Assembly (NCBI GenBank): GCA_008933995.1
Contig: WARS01000033.1
Coordinates: forward strand, 1,800,501-1,864,500
Source: Datnioides undecimradiatus
Taxonomy: Eukaryota; Chordata; Actinopteri; Lobotiformes; Datnioididae
Length of the DNA stretch: 64,000 nt
Direction of reading: 5' to 3'
Below, one piece after another: positions 1 through 13,195 of the stretch. A program made the position numbers and the translations under genes. Under the pieces are notes generated by a model, which was not told the DNA's origin, did no database searches, and saw only the letters and a list, made by a program, of their open reading frames with translations. Within the stretch, counting starts at the first letter, position 1. Every line of letters begins with the position of its first letter.

Positions 1-716
1 TTGATCTTCTTCACGCCCAGATGGAAAATTTCCAGGAGGTTAAGGAATAAAGAAACTCCGGCAATTACCAGCATGAAAACCATGAAAATGTTCTTCTCTG
101 TTGGCCTTGACACAAAACAATCAACGCTGTTGGGACAAGGCAACCTTTCACATTTGTAGAGAGGAGACAGTCCAATGCCGTACAGAGCACACTGGCCTAT
201 TATAAAACCCACTTCCACAACAGATCTTGTTAAGATATGAAAAACATATGTGCGCAGCAAGGAGCCTCTAAGGGGAGCTTTCCTCACCTTCTTCTGTTCA
301 TCTAGTTTCCTGAGCTCTCGCTCAATTCTCTTGTGGTCCTCCTGGACAGGGTCTGTGCCTTCCAGCTCAGCTTTCAGACAGGCTTTCTTCCTGTGCCTCT
401 CCTTCTCAAGGGTCCTCAAACGGTACAGTGCATGCCCCATGTAGACCAATGACGGAGAGGACACGAAGATGATCTGCAGGACCCAGTAACGGATAAGGGA
501 GATGGGGAAAGCCTGGTCATAGCAGACGTTCTTGCAGCCAGGTTGCTCTGTGTTGCAAACAAACTCACTCTGCTCATCATCCCAGACGTCCTCCGCCGCA
601 ACGCCGAGCACAAGCATCCGGAAAATGAAGAGGATTGTGAGCCAAATCTTCCCTACAATGGTGGAGTGAATGTGGACCTCTTCTAAGATACTCCCTAATA
701 AGTTCCAATCCCCCAT
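1..716 (-). CDS. gja10: Connexin, GJA10-like (5' part, runs off left edge)
   Basis: Gap-junction subunit: six connexins form a hemichannel in the plasma membrane that docks with a neighbouring cell. Translation from the ATG at 714-716 begins [14 protein letters not shown] and stays open for 238 codons to the window edge. I can see the N-terminal helix, TM1, a first extracellular loop with the C-x6-C-x3-C pattern (around [12 protein letters not shown]), TM2, a basic, charged cytoplasmic loop, TM3, a second loop with C-x4-C-x5-C ([12 protein letters not shown]) and TM4. The six cysteines are the connexin signature. The alpha-group type with a long cytoplasmic loop, and the position beside CASP8AP2, point to GJA10 (Cx62; fish Cx52.6-like). 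The C-terminal tail lies outside the window. The coding exon probably follows a 5' UTR intron, with acceptor-like CAG near 722-750 on the minus strand. GJA9-type is the alternative. Confidence 0.88.
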   Translation of the reverse strand, partial: MGDWNLLGSILEEVHIHSTIVGKIWLTILFIFRMLVLGVAAEDVWDDEQSEFVCNTEQPGCKNVCYDQAFPISLIRYWVLQIIFVSSPSLVYMGHALYRLRTLEKERHRKKACLKAELEGTDPVQEDHKRIERELRKLDEQKKVRKAPLRGSLLRTYVFHILTRSVVEVGFIIGQCALYGIGLSPLYKCERLPCPNSVDCFVSRPTEKNIFMVFMLVIAGVSLFLNLLEIFHLGVKKI

Positions 717-2280
717 CTTCTGTCATATTATTATTATTATCTGTCAATGAATAAAGAAGCAAACAAGTACTTTGTGGGTTTTTCATCAAATGCAAAGTCA
801 AAATTGCAATACAAAGGATTTTACTTACATGTTTTCTAGGGTCCTTATCTCAGGTGTTTTAGCATAAAGCCATTATAGAAGAGCAGATTAATTTGCAGAG
901 ACATCGGGGCTCATTTGTCGTCCCTTGACGAGAGACAAGACCCCACTGTGCAGTGTGGCTGACACTATTTCAATGCTGTTGCAAACTAGGACTTTGGTTT
1001 GAAGCCATTGATCAACCACATGGTCCTATAATGCCCTGAGGTTAGTTTCATCCTACCACTTTTAACAGGACACTACACTGGAAATAGCACCAACTGAGAT
1101 GTCAATATACAGCCATGAACAATGTGTTCAATTTCCTTGCTAATACAGTAAAATAGTGTGTAATAGTGGCCTTTCAGCCTCATGGCAAAAGTTTGGTGTT
1201 TGTCCCTGTGCTCTTTCCATACAACAGTGTCCTCACAGCCAGCACCATAAAGAAATGGTTTCCCAGATTGATGAGGCAGAACCTGACTGCCTGAACAGAA
1301 CCATGACCTCAGCCCCAACCAAACCTTCAAGACGTCCAGCACCTTCTGCACGAGGTGCAAAACTGAAGGTGAGTCAAACATGACCACCCAAGGTCAGAGC
1401 TGAGCTTCACTGAAGCTCCCTGCAGACCAGTGGAGGCTGTTAGAGCAGCATAATGATGCTTGTTGTTTATAATAATATTAGATTCATTTATTAGTCCTAC
1501 ACCGGGGAAAAAATATTCACACGTGGGTAATACATTGGTTGACAGTAATTGACTATTTAAAATATGAGAATACAACTTTGTGGTACTTGTACTCCACTCA
1601 AGTATTCCTGTTAGGTTACTTAATTCATCTACCTCACCACATTTGAGAAGGAAATATGGAAATTTGTATAATATATTAATCATATATATAAATAGACAGA
1701 TTATTATTATTATTAGATAGCATTTTCTAATTCCTTTTTTCATTATCTGGTTACTGGAGATGCCTTAGCAAGTGTTGGAAACCACTGGATTAAACTAGCT
1801 AACTGCATAATTCAAACTAGCTCCACCTGAGGTAACATTGATTAACAGTCTAATAATGTCTATTTCTAGGAATGTACTCGTTTATTTTGGTAACAATATT
1901 TCTGTACTTCTCTGTAGGATTTTGAATACAGAGCTTTAACTCATGCTAATCAATAATTGTATGATTATTAGACATGTTTCATGAATGTATATTGGCTTGA
2001 ACAAAATATGCCATATCCCTCCCAAGTCCGGCACAATGAATTTCAGGATCCTCCACTTCCCATCAGTGACTGGTCTGCTACTGAGTTACAGTAGCAGACC
2101 AGTGACAAGTCAGCACCCCTAGGCACTGGCCTCCATTTCCATACTTTGTGGCCCACTTCATGAGTATTTGTGTCATGGTGGAACAGTATATGGTGCTACC
2201 TCACAGAGTAACGTCCACTATTATAGTTTCTCAATATATTTATTATACAAGGAGTACAGACACAAGCTTAAATAAATAAA
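717..2280. other. Spacer upstream of the connexin
   Basis: AT-rich intergenic DNA between the connexin start and the CASP8AP2 3' end. A donor-like GTAAG on the minus strand at 824-828 could end a non-coding first connexin exon, but nothing confirms it. A near-perfect inverted repeat lies at 2069-2103. I see no coding sequence with gene-like composition; the short ORFs here look like chance. Confidence 0.6.
2069..2103. repeat. Inverted repeat, 15-bp perfect stem, 5-base loop
   Basis: The arms ACTGGTCTGCTACTG (2069-2083) and its exact complement (2089-2103) flank the loop AGTTA. Pairing continues past a single mismatch for two more bases. It could be a short fold-back or part of a mobile-element end. 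It is too short for a typical pre-miRNA and no function is assigned. Confidence 0.85.
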
Positions 2281-3363
2281 TCTTTATTTTCAGTAAAGAA
2301 TTCCGCACAATATTCACAATATTGCATTCCATGCTGTTAATAAGCAATAGGATGAGTTGAACATAAAGCCATTCAGGCCCACAGATAAAAGGTTTAATTT
2401 GTATAAACAGAGATCGATGTAATGTCCTGTACATGAAACAGACACGAAAACATCTTATCAGCCTTCAGAAAATCACCCCCCCCCCAAAAATACACAAACA
2501 GATCAATTAAAACAAGATCAAATACATCAAACACAAAATTATAATAAAATAGCCCAACCTATCAGCCCAATAGCTCAATTAATACCGATGGGTGATGCTT
2601 CAAGTCGTTTCCAGTGAGCGTGCACTAATTACTAAAAATGTCACTTCATCGAGGAGAATTAGCACATTTGCACTGAAACTTGGAGTTATCCAAGTCCGAA
2701 GGCAGTTTTGAGAAAAACAAAAGTTAAGACTAAAAATGAACTCGAGGAGTTGTTGAGGCCAACATTCCTGCAAAGTATCATAACTGCAAAAGGCTGAGAA
2801 AAGACAGCACGTAAAGATTTTGTACTGAGGGCAGTTTGTGATTCTGTGAGGTCCAGACAGGAGAAAACATCCAGCACTAAGCAGCGACTGCAGTGAGGAT
2901 TCTCAATGAAAACTAAAAGTGCACCAGAAATAACACTGATATTAACTAGAATTTTACTAAAACGATGTTTATACTGTTAACATCTATCTGTCTTGTCAGT
3001 TCTGAGGAAGAGTCATCACTGCTGAGTTCCTATTTTTCACACTTTGAATTCTTTTCTGACATTATGAACAGGAACAATTCAAAATCCAGAACAAAGTCCC
3101 CTCACCGACTGTGACTGGATTTGTGACCTTCCTTTGGAAAACTAAGCTCCAGACCTTGATGGTAACATCAGCCTATGTGGGGATCAGTCCTGTGACTGAT
3201 GAGGGCCACCTTTGATTGAGCCACCTTTGGTCATGTCTTTGTGCACCATGTCACATGGGCCGCAGTCTTTACACCCGTGATGGTGCCACAGTGTGTGAGT
3301 GTGGGTGGAAATGTTCTAACACAAGAACTATTTGCCTAAAACAAAGCACACACGAGTCAGTGA
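2281..3363 (-). other. casp8ap2: CASP8AP2 3' UTR (inferred)
   Basis: This is the stretch after the CASP8AP2 stop codon (minus strand). An AATAAA in minus orientation (plus TTTATT at 2283-2288) gives a plausible 3' end, so the UTR would be about 1.1 kb. It contains a C10 run at 2476-2485. No ORF in it resembles a protein. The true 3' end is not visible without transcripts. Confidence 0.5.
2283..2288 (-). terminator. Candidate CASP8AP2 poly(A) signal
   Basis: TTTATT on the plus strand reads AATAAA on the minus strand, about 1.08 kb after the CASP8AP2 stop. A second copy-like AT-rich motif lies nearby at about 2238-2244, so the choice is tentative. Confidence 0.45.
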
Positions 3364-6300
3364 TCAGGTATCCAACTTGTCCTGCTTCTTATAAAGCTTC
3401 ATGAGCTGGTGAAACCTCTGAGCAATCTGAGAAAAGAAAAGCAAGTTATTTTAATCACATTATAGCAAATATGGTCACATTGCATAACCACAATAAAAAA
3501 GAAAAGAACTTACCAGCCCTGATGACTTATTAAGTTTCTCTGACAAGGCAGAGAAAGTCTCACGTGAAGCACCTTTTGTCTTCAGTTCCATCAGAATAGC
3601 TCGATCTTCATCTCTGGAAAAGAGAGAATTCAGATCAAGAGTTATAATTTAATTTCAGGGACACTGTTTTCCATGTGACAATCAGGCTTTGTTGCCAATG
3701 GTACCAACGCCATGTTTTCCCTTGTAACTACATACACTTGGGCCAATGCAGCAGATAAAAGCGACCGTCGAGATTTGTTGAGAAAATCCCCAATGAAATA
3801 ACTTCCTTCATTCAGTTTCACTCCAAAAAGCTGCATTCCTGTTGAAGTTAGCTGTAGAAGGAAATGGTAGTGACACATTGTAGGTCTGAGTGTACAGACA
3901 GCAAAGGGAAACCTCTAACCTGAATCTCTCCAAAGCTTAAATCTACAAATACAAACAATAGTTGTGGTTAAATTAGGTACAGATTGTTAATCAGCTTAAG
4001 GGTTGCTGCTGTATTTTCAGACTCTGGACACAGTCAAGATAGCTGAGCTGAACTAACCATATTTTGACTGAACGTCACATACGTGATGTTTAATGTCTAC
4101 TTTCTCATGTCACTCTTGGCCAGATGAAAATAAGTGTATTTCTAGTTGTTCTACTTCTGCTAAGAGTCTAACCATGATGTAATTTGGTCAGCAGTGAATA
4201 ATAACTTGTTTGTTATTTGGAAATCACTGTTAAGCACTTGGATTTGACATGGGACTTGCCACACTTGGCTTTAGACACTGATGCCTGACTGACTTGCATG
4301 TAAATTGCAAAAAATGACTTCTTCCCACCTCTGACTAGGGAAATAGGTTAAAAGGGCAAATGTGTTTCTAAGGTTCAGTCAGTGTAAGTATATAAAGTCC
4401 CTCAGGCATCAACAGTGTTTGCAAGAACCTAAAGGAGGAAGAGTCCAAAAGTCTGATTTTATTTGACCTGTGCTTCTTATTGGCAGGAGTGGAAGCATTA
4501 TTCAGATTGTTGACTTGAGTAAAGAGAAATTACTTTAAATGTCAAATATTCAACTGCAAGTAAAATCTTAGTTCAGTGAAGAAGTATTATCATGCACTTA
4601 AAAAAGGAGAATATGTTTAGAGAATGCAGAATGCTAACTTTCAGAGTTTCTTTGTCACTACTGAGACAAGAGCCCAAATACAGGTAGTAGAGGGAGAGGT
4701 ACAGTATTTCTCCATGACCCGATGACGTATAATGCAAAAGGAAATACTCCAGTTAAGTACTTAACATTCACACTTAATTAAAAAGGTCACAGAATATGCA
4801 CAGTCCCTTACCTTACTCTAAAATGGCTTCATGCAGAAAAGGCATGTGGTTGGTATTGGTAATAAACACTTTAAATTTGACCTGTTTTACTCAAATGGTA
4901 CAAGAATTAGCCAAAATAGCAAGCCAATGCAAACAATGAGGACGCACAATGTGTATGTGTCTCTGGGGGAAGGGGGAGTGATACGACATAAAACCATCTA
5001 CTGACCTGGTCCATGACATCACCACCTCGCCCTTCTTCCGTATGACATTCTTGGCATAGAGACTGTTGGGGGACAGAGACGCTGGGGACGACCTGGATTC
5101 ACTATCGTCTCTCGTGCAGTCAGACACCACATCTTCTGTGATTTTGCCTTTTTCTCTTCTGGACCGCTTGGCTTTTGATTTTTCTTGGCGCTTCTTCCGT
5201 TTGCTACCTTTCGCACATTCCCTCTTATCTTTCTCTGGTGTTCTGTGTACATCACCTTTGGCGATGGGGAAACATCTCTCTGAGTCTGACATCTCCATTT
5301 CTCCACTGTCTGAGTCTGAAACATGTGTCACCAACACCTGACTTCTTTTATTTGGCCCAGCAGAATGTTGTGGACTGTTATCTGACTGAGGCAGAAGTGC
5401 TTTGGAGGGACTTTGTTGAGTTGTCATGTCCACTTCTCTGTGGCTTGTTTGACTTGCACTCTCATCACCAGTGACTGTGATACCTTCTCTGCTGTTTGCC
5501 TGGCTGCTGTGCCCACGGGATTCATCAGAGTCATGAGCATCATTGTGCAAACTGTTGTCTGAAGGTCTAGTTTTAGGCTTGTATTTCAGAGATTCTGACA
5601 GCTTCTGCGAATCTGCAGAAAAACAAACTTCTGAGGTATTTTGTTGAGTTGACTTATCTTCTTTTTTGTGGGGTGGCTGTTTTGTTAGTGTTAAACTCTC
5701 ATCTTGAGTGAGATGCATATCTGGACCAGTGATAGAATGTCTAATCTCAGAGCTTTTACCAAGGTCAGACAGGTTATTGTTTGATGGAGTATTGTTCTGT
5801 GATGAGTCCAATAAATCAGCTTTTGCTTGACTTTCTTGAGCTTCTGCATCTCCTTCTCTATGTTGCTGATCTTCCTCTGTTAGTGTTTGACTTAAGCTAT
5901 CATCAGCAGTGAGTGTGTTATCTGCGACTGTGGCTGCCTGACGAATCTTCACAATGAAATGATCATTGGACTTCTCCATCACTAGAGCCTGCATGGGCAG
6001 GTCAGGCTTAAATACAAAAGGCGTGGCAAGTGGTTCTGAGGCCACGCTGCTGCTGGAGCCACAGCTGGAGTTATCAGTATCGAGGGCCAGGTGAAGGTCC
6101 TGTTCTGTAGCATCTTCCCCATCCATCAGAGCATCTTCACTTATGTGTGCGCTGATGACGCTGTCTGGAGTGGACATGATGTTCATGCTAGACGGCTGGA
6201 GGAAGCTGAGGTGGCTGTCTGACTTGAGAGGGGATGGAATGGTGAGGGAGACCGCCAGATCTTCAGCTAGAATGGAATATGGTCTCTGCGAGGTTGCGTC

Positions 6301-9300
6301 GGACTGCATCATTGCTCTATTCTCTGAAGGCACCTCTAACAAGCAACTTTCATCAAATAAAGCTGGATTTAGTGGGATCTGATCCTTAGATCGTGGGGAT
6401 GACATCTTGCGAGGTGAAATGCTAGACCATGTTGCAATAAGTTTGGAGGGTGTATCAAATTTCATTGGGGAAAGGAGTTTAGATGGAGATTCAAATTTAG
6501 TTGGAGTGGTGATGCTAATGAGTCTCTCTCCATCTTTCCTTGGTGTACCAATGGACCAGGTTGTATTGTCGCCATTGATGCCATTGGTTTCTAGTAAGTC
6601 AGATCCTTGCAGGAGACATTTGAAGATTTCTCCCATTTGAGTGTCTCTCACCAGGTTGAATGTTAAACTTGAGGCCTGCTGCTCAGTGAGAAGCTCAAAG
6701 TCAGTTTTGTCAAGCAAAGAGCCATTTTGAGAGACAACCAAAGAGGAAGACATGTTACTTTTCTCTGGAGTTGAAGGATTATTTTTAGGAGGAAGAAAAC
6801 TGACCACAGTTTGTCGACTTTGGCAATTTGATGGGTGTGGGTCAACATTCCTGTTATTTTCAGCATGCGTGATTCTTATATCTTTGCCCCTGCTTCCAAG
6901 GCCTGTTTTGTAAGGTGCCACAGCACAGGGCTTGATCCGACGTGGGTTGATTGGAGCAGACTTTCCTTCCTTTTGTTGACACTGTGGCTTCTTTACTGGA
7001 GACTGTGCAGATACTTTTTTGTTTCCACTGGGTCTATTGTCCTCAGCCTTCCCTCTTGTTGATTTGCAATGGCTCTTCAAGGTTGTGTAAACATCCATCA
7101 ACAAGTAGTCAACTTGGACATCTACAAAGTCCCACAACTTTTGCTTCAGATCGACTGCTTGCTGTTCAAAGATACGTTTCACAATACCATTATTTGACAC
7201 TTTGCTGAATACAGATGCAATCAGTTTCTTCAGCTTGGATTTCAGCTCTCCTTCCTGAGTGCATATTTGACCAAAACGAGCACCGTCCACAAATTCTAAA
7301 AAAGACTCCTGGAAATTGTCCATTACGCCATAGAAGCTCTTCTTGGGAAAGGTTTTATGAAGTTTCATGTACTTTTTTCGGATCTCAGTACGAACCAACT
7401 TGAATGTCTCCATTACCTCCTCTACAGTGGAAAAGGAAGCTTTGGTTGCTGCAGGACAAACTGTTTTAAAACGACTCTTTGGGCTCCGTGTTGATACACC
7501 AGCCGTTTCATTAGCTTCTTTTGATGCAACACACCTTTCTTTAGATGACCTCTTCAACATGGGGCTTGGTTTATTTCTGACTGCTCTTCCCAACTTTACC
7601 CTCTTAGTAGCAGGAACAGGAGAATCTACAGATGCGTCATCACTTTCGCTTAGAATTTCCCCTTCCTCCAGCTCAGTGTCGGAAAGACTTGAAGGTGGGT
7701 CAGATACCTTATCCACCAAGTTCTGCGTGTCATGGTTTGCTGGATATTTATTTTCTTTGTTTACATCCAACTTCTTTGAGTTGGCATCAACAGGTGTGCT
7801 GGAGAAATCTGCCCAGTGGGGAGAAAGAAAAGAACATTATATAGACATATGCTGGGATTTATAATTGCATCTCATAATTATGATGGAAGTACCTCATAAT
7901 TATGTGTTCCCTGTATGGTAAATGCCTATGTGCAAATCTTGTGTTCATGACTAGGGATACAGTAATGACAGTTACATAATCTAAACAACATTATCAACAG
8001 TACAGCACCATGGACTGTTAAGCTGTTGGCACACACAGACAAAACACACTCTAATCTACTTAGGTCCTGCAGAGTCAACAGCAGCGGTAAGATGTAGCAT
8101 TTAAATCTGAGATGCTGTTATGTGTAACGTCGGCTCAGGAGAGTCTTTGTGTTTGGAAATGAACCATATCCAAAAACCCTGCAGCTTAAATTTCAGGTAA
8201 ATTAAAACTATGGTCACACAAACCAGGTGATCATTACATCACAACATCTGAAAGACACTGTGAGGACAGATTTTGGATTTGACATATGAGACTGCTGCCT
8301 TTTAAAAGGTCTCACTGAGTTTGAATTGACTTGAGCAGCATCACTGCTGCTCAAGTCAGTGCGTTTTAGTTGTCATTCTTTCAAAGTGGCTTTTTTGAGG
8401 AAAAAAGATCATTCTAAAACAAAGGCAAAGATCTTCTAATACTGAGGTTTTAAGATTTCAAATTATATACGAAATTCAGTAAACAGCTTATTGTTGTTAT
8501 GTTGAATCCGATGTGCTTATGCAGTTCGGTGTCAAATACATATTTGAACTGATGAAATTAAGCCTTATCTCTGGATCACCCTTAATTATCTCATAATGGC
8601 AAAAGAGCAGATGGTTTTTGCATGACAAGAATGCAAGAGATTTAAATTAAATGAGTACTGTTGATGCACTGTACAACAATAACAGACAGATTTCAAAAGG
8701 ATCAAAAATCAATGCAGCAGACATCTTTTTAATTACATGTATTCCTCTTCCCTGTAAAAAAAACTGGTGCCTACATTAACCACAATGGTAGAATATGGTT
8801 AAAGAATTAGGTGTATTATGCTAGTAGCAGCTAATTGGCCTGGAGCCTCTAACCTGCGGCAGCAGATAAGGAGCAGCTACAGGGGTCTGCTGCACCACAC
8901 AGGTTTCCAACTCCACGCCGAGTTTCTTTTTCATTTTCAAACTTGTAGTCTTCACACACAGCTGATATTACCTGAGGACGTTTACTGTAATTCACACTGC
9001 TAAAATAGCTTTAAACACCCTTTTTACACACATATTAGTGCACCCAAACACACTTTGATGTGTAAAACAAGGTTATTAACCTTTGCTAACCTCAGATTCT
9101 GGGTGAAGATCATTTAGTTGTGTTGTGGTTGATCACAAGATAACTGGCATAAAACATTAGTAGGGCCAACAGACACTCTAATCTACTCCATGACATATTA
9201 AGAATGACTTCAAATTAGGCCAACTTTACCTTTTTGAAGGCTCTTTACATGACCTGGTTTTCCATGAGCATTGAGGTGGCTTCTCTTGGTGATTCGTACT

Positions 9301-12300
9301 GGGCTTCTCAGAGGGCTTATGGCATCAGGGATCCTCTTGAGATTGCTCAGGGTGCGCATCATGGAGTCCTCGTCATGCAGCAATGGCATAGAACTGGAGG
9401 GCTCATAGTTATTGTCAGGACTCTTTTCAGGACAGAAGTTCTTCTTTGGTGTGACGGTGAGGTCACTGTATGTCTCTGGCAATGCAGCCTCCTCGGTAGT
9501 GCTACTGACTTTGGAGACTGCGATACAGCCAGTGGAAGAACTTGGCTCAGTTGTGATGCTACTGCTGTCACTGGCATCTTCACTTGTCTGTGTTAAAATG
9601 TAAATAGCCTCAGGTAGACTCAGCCCTTCTTGGGGAAGTGATTCCAAGCTTATTGAACTGGACACGGCATCGGCATCTCTGGGAGCATCTTGAACATGGA
9701 CATCCTTGTCATGAATGGAACTGGAAGCAGGAGCACACAGTCCTTGACAGTCCTGAGGTAGCAAAGTGGGTGAATTTAACTCACTTTGTGATTTGGCCTT
9801 ATCAGGAACATCTTCAGCTACAGAATCTACCCTTAAGGGTGAAGCAGCTGCCCCTTTTTTGACTGAATCCACAGGAAGAGTTTTCTGAACTGCAGCTTTA
9901 GGCGTTTTACAATGCAGTTCTACAGCAACAGATTGATCGCTATTGTTTATAGGGTTTGCTTTTTGTAAAGAATTGTTTGTGTGTTGTTCAGAGATGCTTC
10001 CAGATGTGTTGCTGACAGCATCTGTAGACTCCAGAGGTCCACATTCATCTACCTGGCTGTCTGAGGCCAGCTTGGTGCTGTTCACATCCTTTTCTGAAAT
10101 GTCCTCATTTGTTGCTTTTAGAGAACTACTCTCCGGTGATTTTTGTGGGAGATGTACAGTCTCATTCTGTGCAGAATCTAGGGGTTGGCTATGAGCTGAG
10201 GTAGGTTGGTCTGAATGGGCTTCAAGTTGTTGGTCAGGGGTTTCACTCTGTTTTTTGTCCTTTTCCTTGACATCTTTCACACCATCACACCTCTCATGTG
10301 TCTTATCAGATTCTGGAGTTTCGGGGTTATCTGGAGATTGCTCTGCAAAATCTTCCAACCCGGCTTCCAAATCACTGTTGTCTACTTCACTGATCACACA
10401 CATGTCTTCAAGGTTAGGTTGTGAACCCTCCTCATCTTCTCCATTTTCAAGAACCTTGTCCACTGGTACAAGGCCATCCTGGCTGGCATCACTGGGCAAC
10501 ACTGGCTTCTTAATTGGCGAAAGTGTTAGATTCAATGTTTCCATGAAACACAACTTCCTGTTTGGACTATTTTCCTCCACAGAGCTTTTCTCTGTGATTT
10601 CTACTTCAGATGATCTTTTTAAAGCCTCGTTTGTCTTTTGTTTTCTTTCCGTGCTACAGATATTCACTTTACCTTGGTCTGATTCTTTTGATTTCTCTTT
10701 CTCATGTTCTCTGCTTGTCTCTGTATGAGTGCTCTTCTTATGCTTTCTGTTGGTTTCATATTCACGTCGCCTATCCTCCTTCTTTTGGTAATCCTTTGAC
10801 AGTCTATCTCCTTCCTTGGAGGAATCACTGTGGCACTCAGTGTGTTGGTTTGAAGAGGACCGTTTTCGCTCCTTTGAGTCTGAACTTCTGATATGTTCAT
10901 CACTGGTCTTTATTTTTCTATGATCACGGCTATGACCCTCTTTAGAGCTGTGAGCTGTGCTATGTGATCGTGATGTGGACATTTTAGATTTATCTTGTCT
11001 CCGTTCTCGACTTCTCTCTTTCTTGTCATCAGTGGAGGCAGCACTATGTAAAACCTCTGGTGGGCTTTTGGCCCTCTCCGATCTGTGGTGCCCCTCAACA
11101 TCTAGGTAGTTCCTGCTCTTACATGACCTGGAGTCATGTCGTCTTTCCGTGTCTCTGTCTCCTTTGTGAGACCTGTTTTTGTCGGGGGCATAACAGTCCT
11201 TGTTGGGATCTGAAGCTGTTCTGTGTCTCCTATCTGCTGACTCAGATAGTTTTTGACTTTGACATTTTTCCTCCCTGTGCTTGGACTTGTGTTTGTCTGA
11301 CTCACTATGTCGGGATGACGAACAGCTGCTGGATTTGCTGACAGAGTGCTCAGTCTGTTTGTCAGATCCTTCAGAATTTCCTCTTGTGGAACTTTTTGAA
11401 TGACTGTGAGAAGATCCTTTTAGAGCTCTTGTCTCAATACAAGAACCACTAGGCTGATAGGTGGAGCTATCACTTTCCCTTCTGGAAGGATGAAGAGGTT
11501 CTCTTGGAGGATGATCCTCCCTGGGAGGTGCAGCTGGTAGAGGTGGAAGAGGGGGAGGAGGATTGGATGGTGGGGGAGGAGGCAGAGGACTGGAGGGTGG
11601 AGGAGGAAGTAGCCTACTCCTGGAGCTTCCTGTGGACATCTGACTGGACAAACTTTGATCCCGCAGATTATTCATGCGAGATTGATGACGATATCGGCCC
11701 TTCTCTGACCTGGGAAAAACAATGATTTAACAAACATGAACCTTCAGCTCTATGGATTATTGCGAAACAGTTAGCACTGTTATGATGAACCACCAGCTTT
11801 ACCACAACACTCACCATTGGTTCAGTCTCTGAATCTCGGCATCTTTTCGTGTCACCTCCTGTCTAGCTGTTAGTAAGAGCGCAGAGATGTTCTTTTTGAG
11901 ACGGTAGTTCTCAGTGTTCAACCCAGTGTTCTGTTTTAAAAGAGAGAGGGAACGCCATGTTAGCGCCGTAAGAAGCTTCATGATATTTTAGCAACAGCTG
12001 AAAAATAAGGTAAATAAGACAAACCTGCATCTCCATCTCATCCAGTCTCCTGCGCAACTCTTTAATTTGGTTTTGAGCCGCTTGGAATCTGGACTTTAAC
12101 TGCAAACAAAGAAAAAAAGGGATTTAGACAACAGCCCTCTGTATTTTAACACATAATCCTTTGACATGAAAATGTCGTGTATAAAGAATAGGCCACAAAG
12201 GTTCACCTCATACATAACAATCACAACCAGACTGCTGGTCTAGTGGAAATCTGTGGTAGCAGCTTTTCTCTCCAGCACTGTGTCTGTAGGTAACTATTAC

Positions 12301-13195
12301 TTCACCTCTGAACCAAACGACTCTGCCAGCAACTACATTTACACCATTACATTTGTTAACGTAAGCTGTTGTGACCTAAGTGTGAAACATAGCTCATGTA
12401 AAAACAGCTGAGCTCCTTTTGCTGACGGAGGTTAGAAGGAAACAGAATTTAATTTGACACACACACCCAGGCTGCGGAGCCAAGCAAAAAACAGGTGTGC
12501 TGACCTTTGCACAGGAACGGTACACAGAAGTCCATCTCCAGCCACGTTTTCAGTATTAAAGACCTAATACAACAGGTCAAAAGAGAGAAGCATGAAGATT
12601 GCAACACACCTCAGAGTACGTTGACTCTCGGTTCTGCTGTTCCTCTGTGACAATTTCTTCATAAAGATCCATCGACTCTTTCAGCTGAGAGGTAGATGGA
12701 GATGACTTCGCTGTAACGAATCAAAACAAGAAATAACTTGTTACAATGTTACAATACCTGAATGTTGGAGTCTGTCCTTAGACTATGTTCACACTTGAAT
12801 ACAGCAGGATTATCATTTGCAGTAATAATTGTGCTGTAGCAGATTGAAAGTGAATTTCAAAAAGGACTTTTACCTGCGCTGCTGCTAGAACCAATATCCA
12901 GGCCATCATAGATGTCCACAGAATCTTCATTGACATCAGGTACCAAGACTGTAAATATTATACATGTATAATTAAAGTACATTTTCATTTATACAGACTT
13001 ATATCCCACATTCATTCCCACATGCTATAAGCAATGCTACATTTGCTAGCATGTTAAAATAGCTTTATTACAAACCAGAGTTCCACATACAACAAATACC
13101 ACCAAACAAATCTAAATGCAATGTCGTCAAAATGTAATGTTGCCTGTACATGTGAAAGCCTTGTACTTACGACTAGTCTCAATGTTCTCCATCAT
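3364..13195 (-). CDS. casp8ap2: CASP8AP2 / FLASH, histone pre-mRNA processing and S-phase factor
   Basis: FLASH binds LSM11 of the U7 snRNP and recruits the histone cleavage complex in histone locus bodies; its C-terminus binds NPAT. Coding exons (minus, 5' to 3'): 13195-13171, 12948-12874, 12710-12610, 12099-12025, 11930-11815, 11709-9230, 7808-5006, 3613-3514, 3426-3364. They total 5838 nt, 1945 aa plus stop, with all junctions in phase. Residues 1-131 carry the MDLY motif (47-50, the LDLY position of human FLASH) and the coiled coil. A proline-rich run starts near 166 and a long Ser/Arg/Lys-rich region follows. A SIM-like hydrophobic/acidic stretch lies near 1781. The last about 60 residues form the SANT/Myb-like module (DRAILMELKTKGASRETF, IAQRFHQLMKLYKKQ). 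Start chosen: the first Met of the MM pair in coding exon 1. The frame upstream is open (see findings). Length is near the human protein (about 1980 aa). Confidence 0.94.
3614..5005 (-). other. casp8ap2: CASP8AP2 intron between the last large exon and the SANT exons
   Basis: A 1392-base intron. The donor GTCAG is at 5005 and the acceptor TTTTCCAG ends at 3614. The reading frame joins ...VVMSWT-R-DEDRAIL... across it, as in the FLASH family. I see no other feature inside. Confidence 0.85.
7809..9229 (-). other. casp8ap2: CASP8AP2 intron splitting the giant coding region
   Basis: A 1421-base intron with donor GTAAAG after ...KSLQK-G and acceptor CCCACTGGGCAG before AT-TTC-TCC. The codon G|AT joins to give Asp, so the frame runs straight through. 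It contains a 14-bp perfect hairpin at 327-358 of the 8 kb block (8327-8340 with 8345-8358). Otherwise it looks like ordinary intron sequence. Confidence 0.85.
8327..8358. repeat. 14-bp perfect hairpin in a CASP8AP2 intron
   Basis: TGACTTGAGCAGCA (8327-8340) and its exact complement (8345-8358) are separated by TCAC. It is too short for a canonical miRNA precursor; its role is unknown. Confidence 0.8.

Noticed and set aside
4891..5005. Extension of the CASP8AP2 exon past the donor at 5005
   Set aside because: The frame stays open, but the residues after SWTR are not FLASH-like, while splicing at 5006 to the exon at 3613 restores the family sequence in phase.
8327..8358. 14-bp hairpin as a microRNA precursor
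   Set aside because: The stem is too short for Drosha/Dicer processing and the flanks do not extend the pairing.
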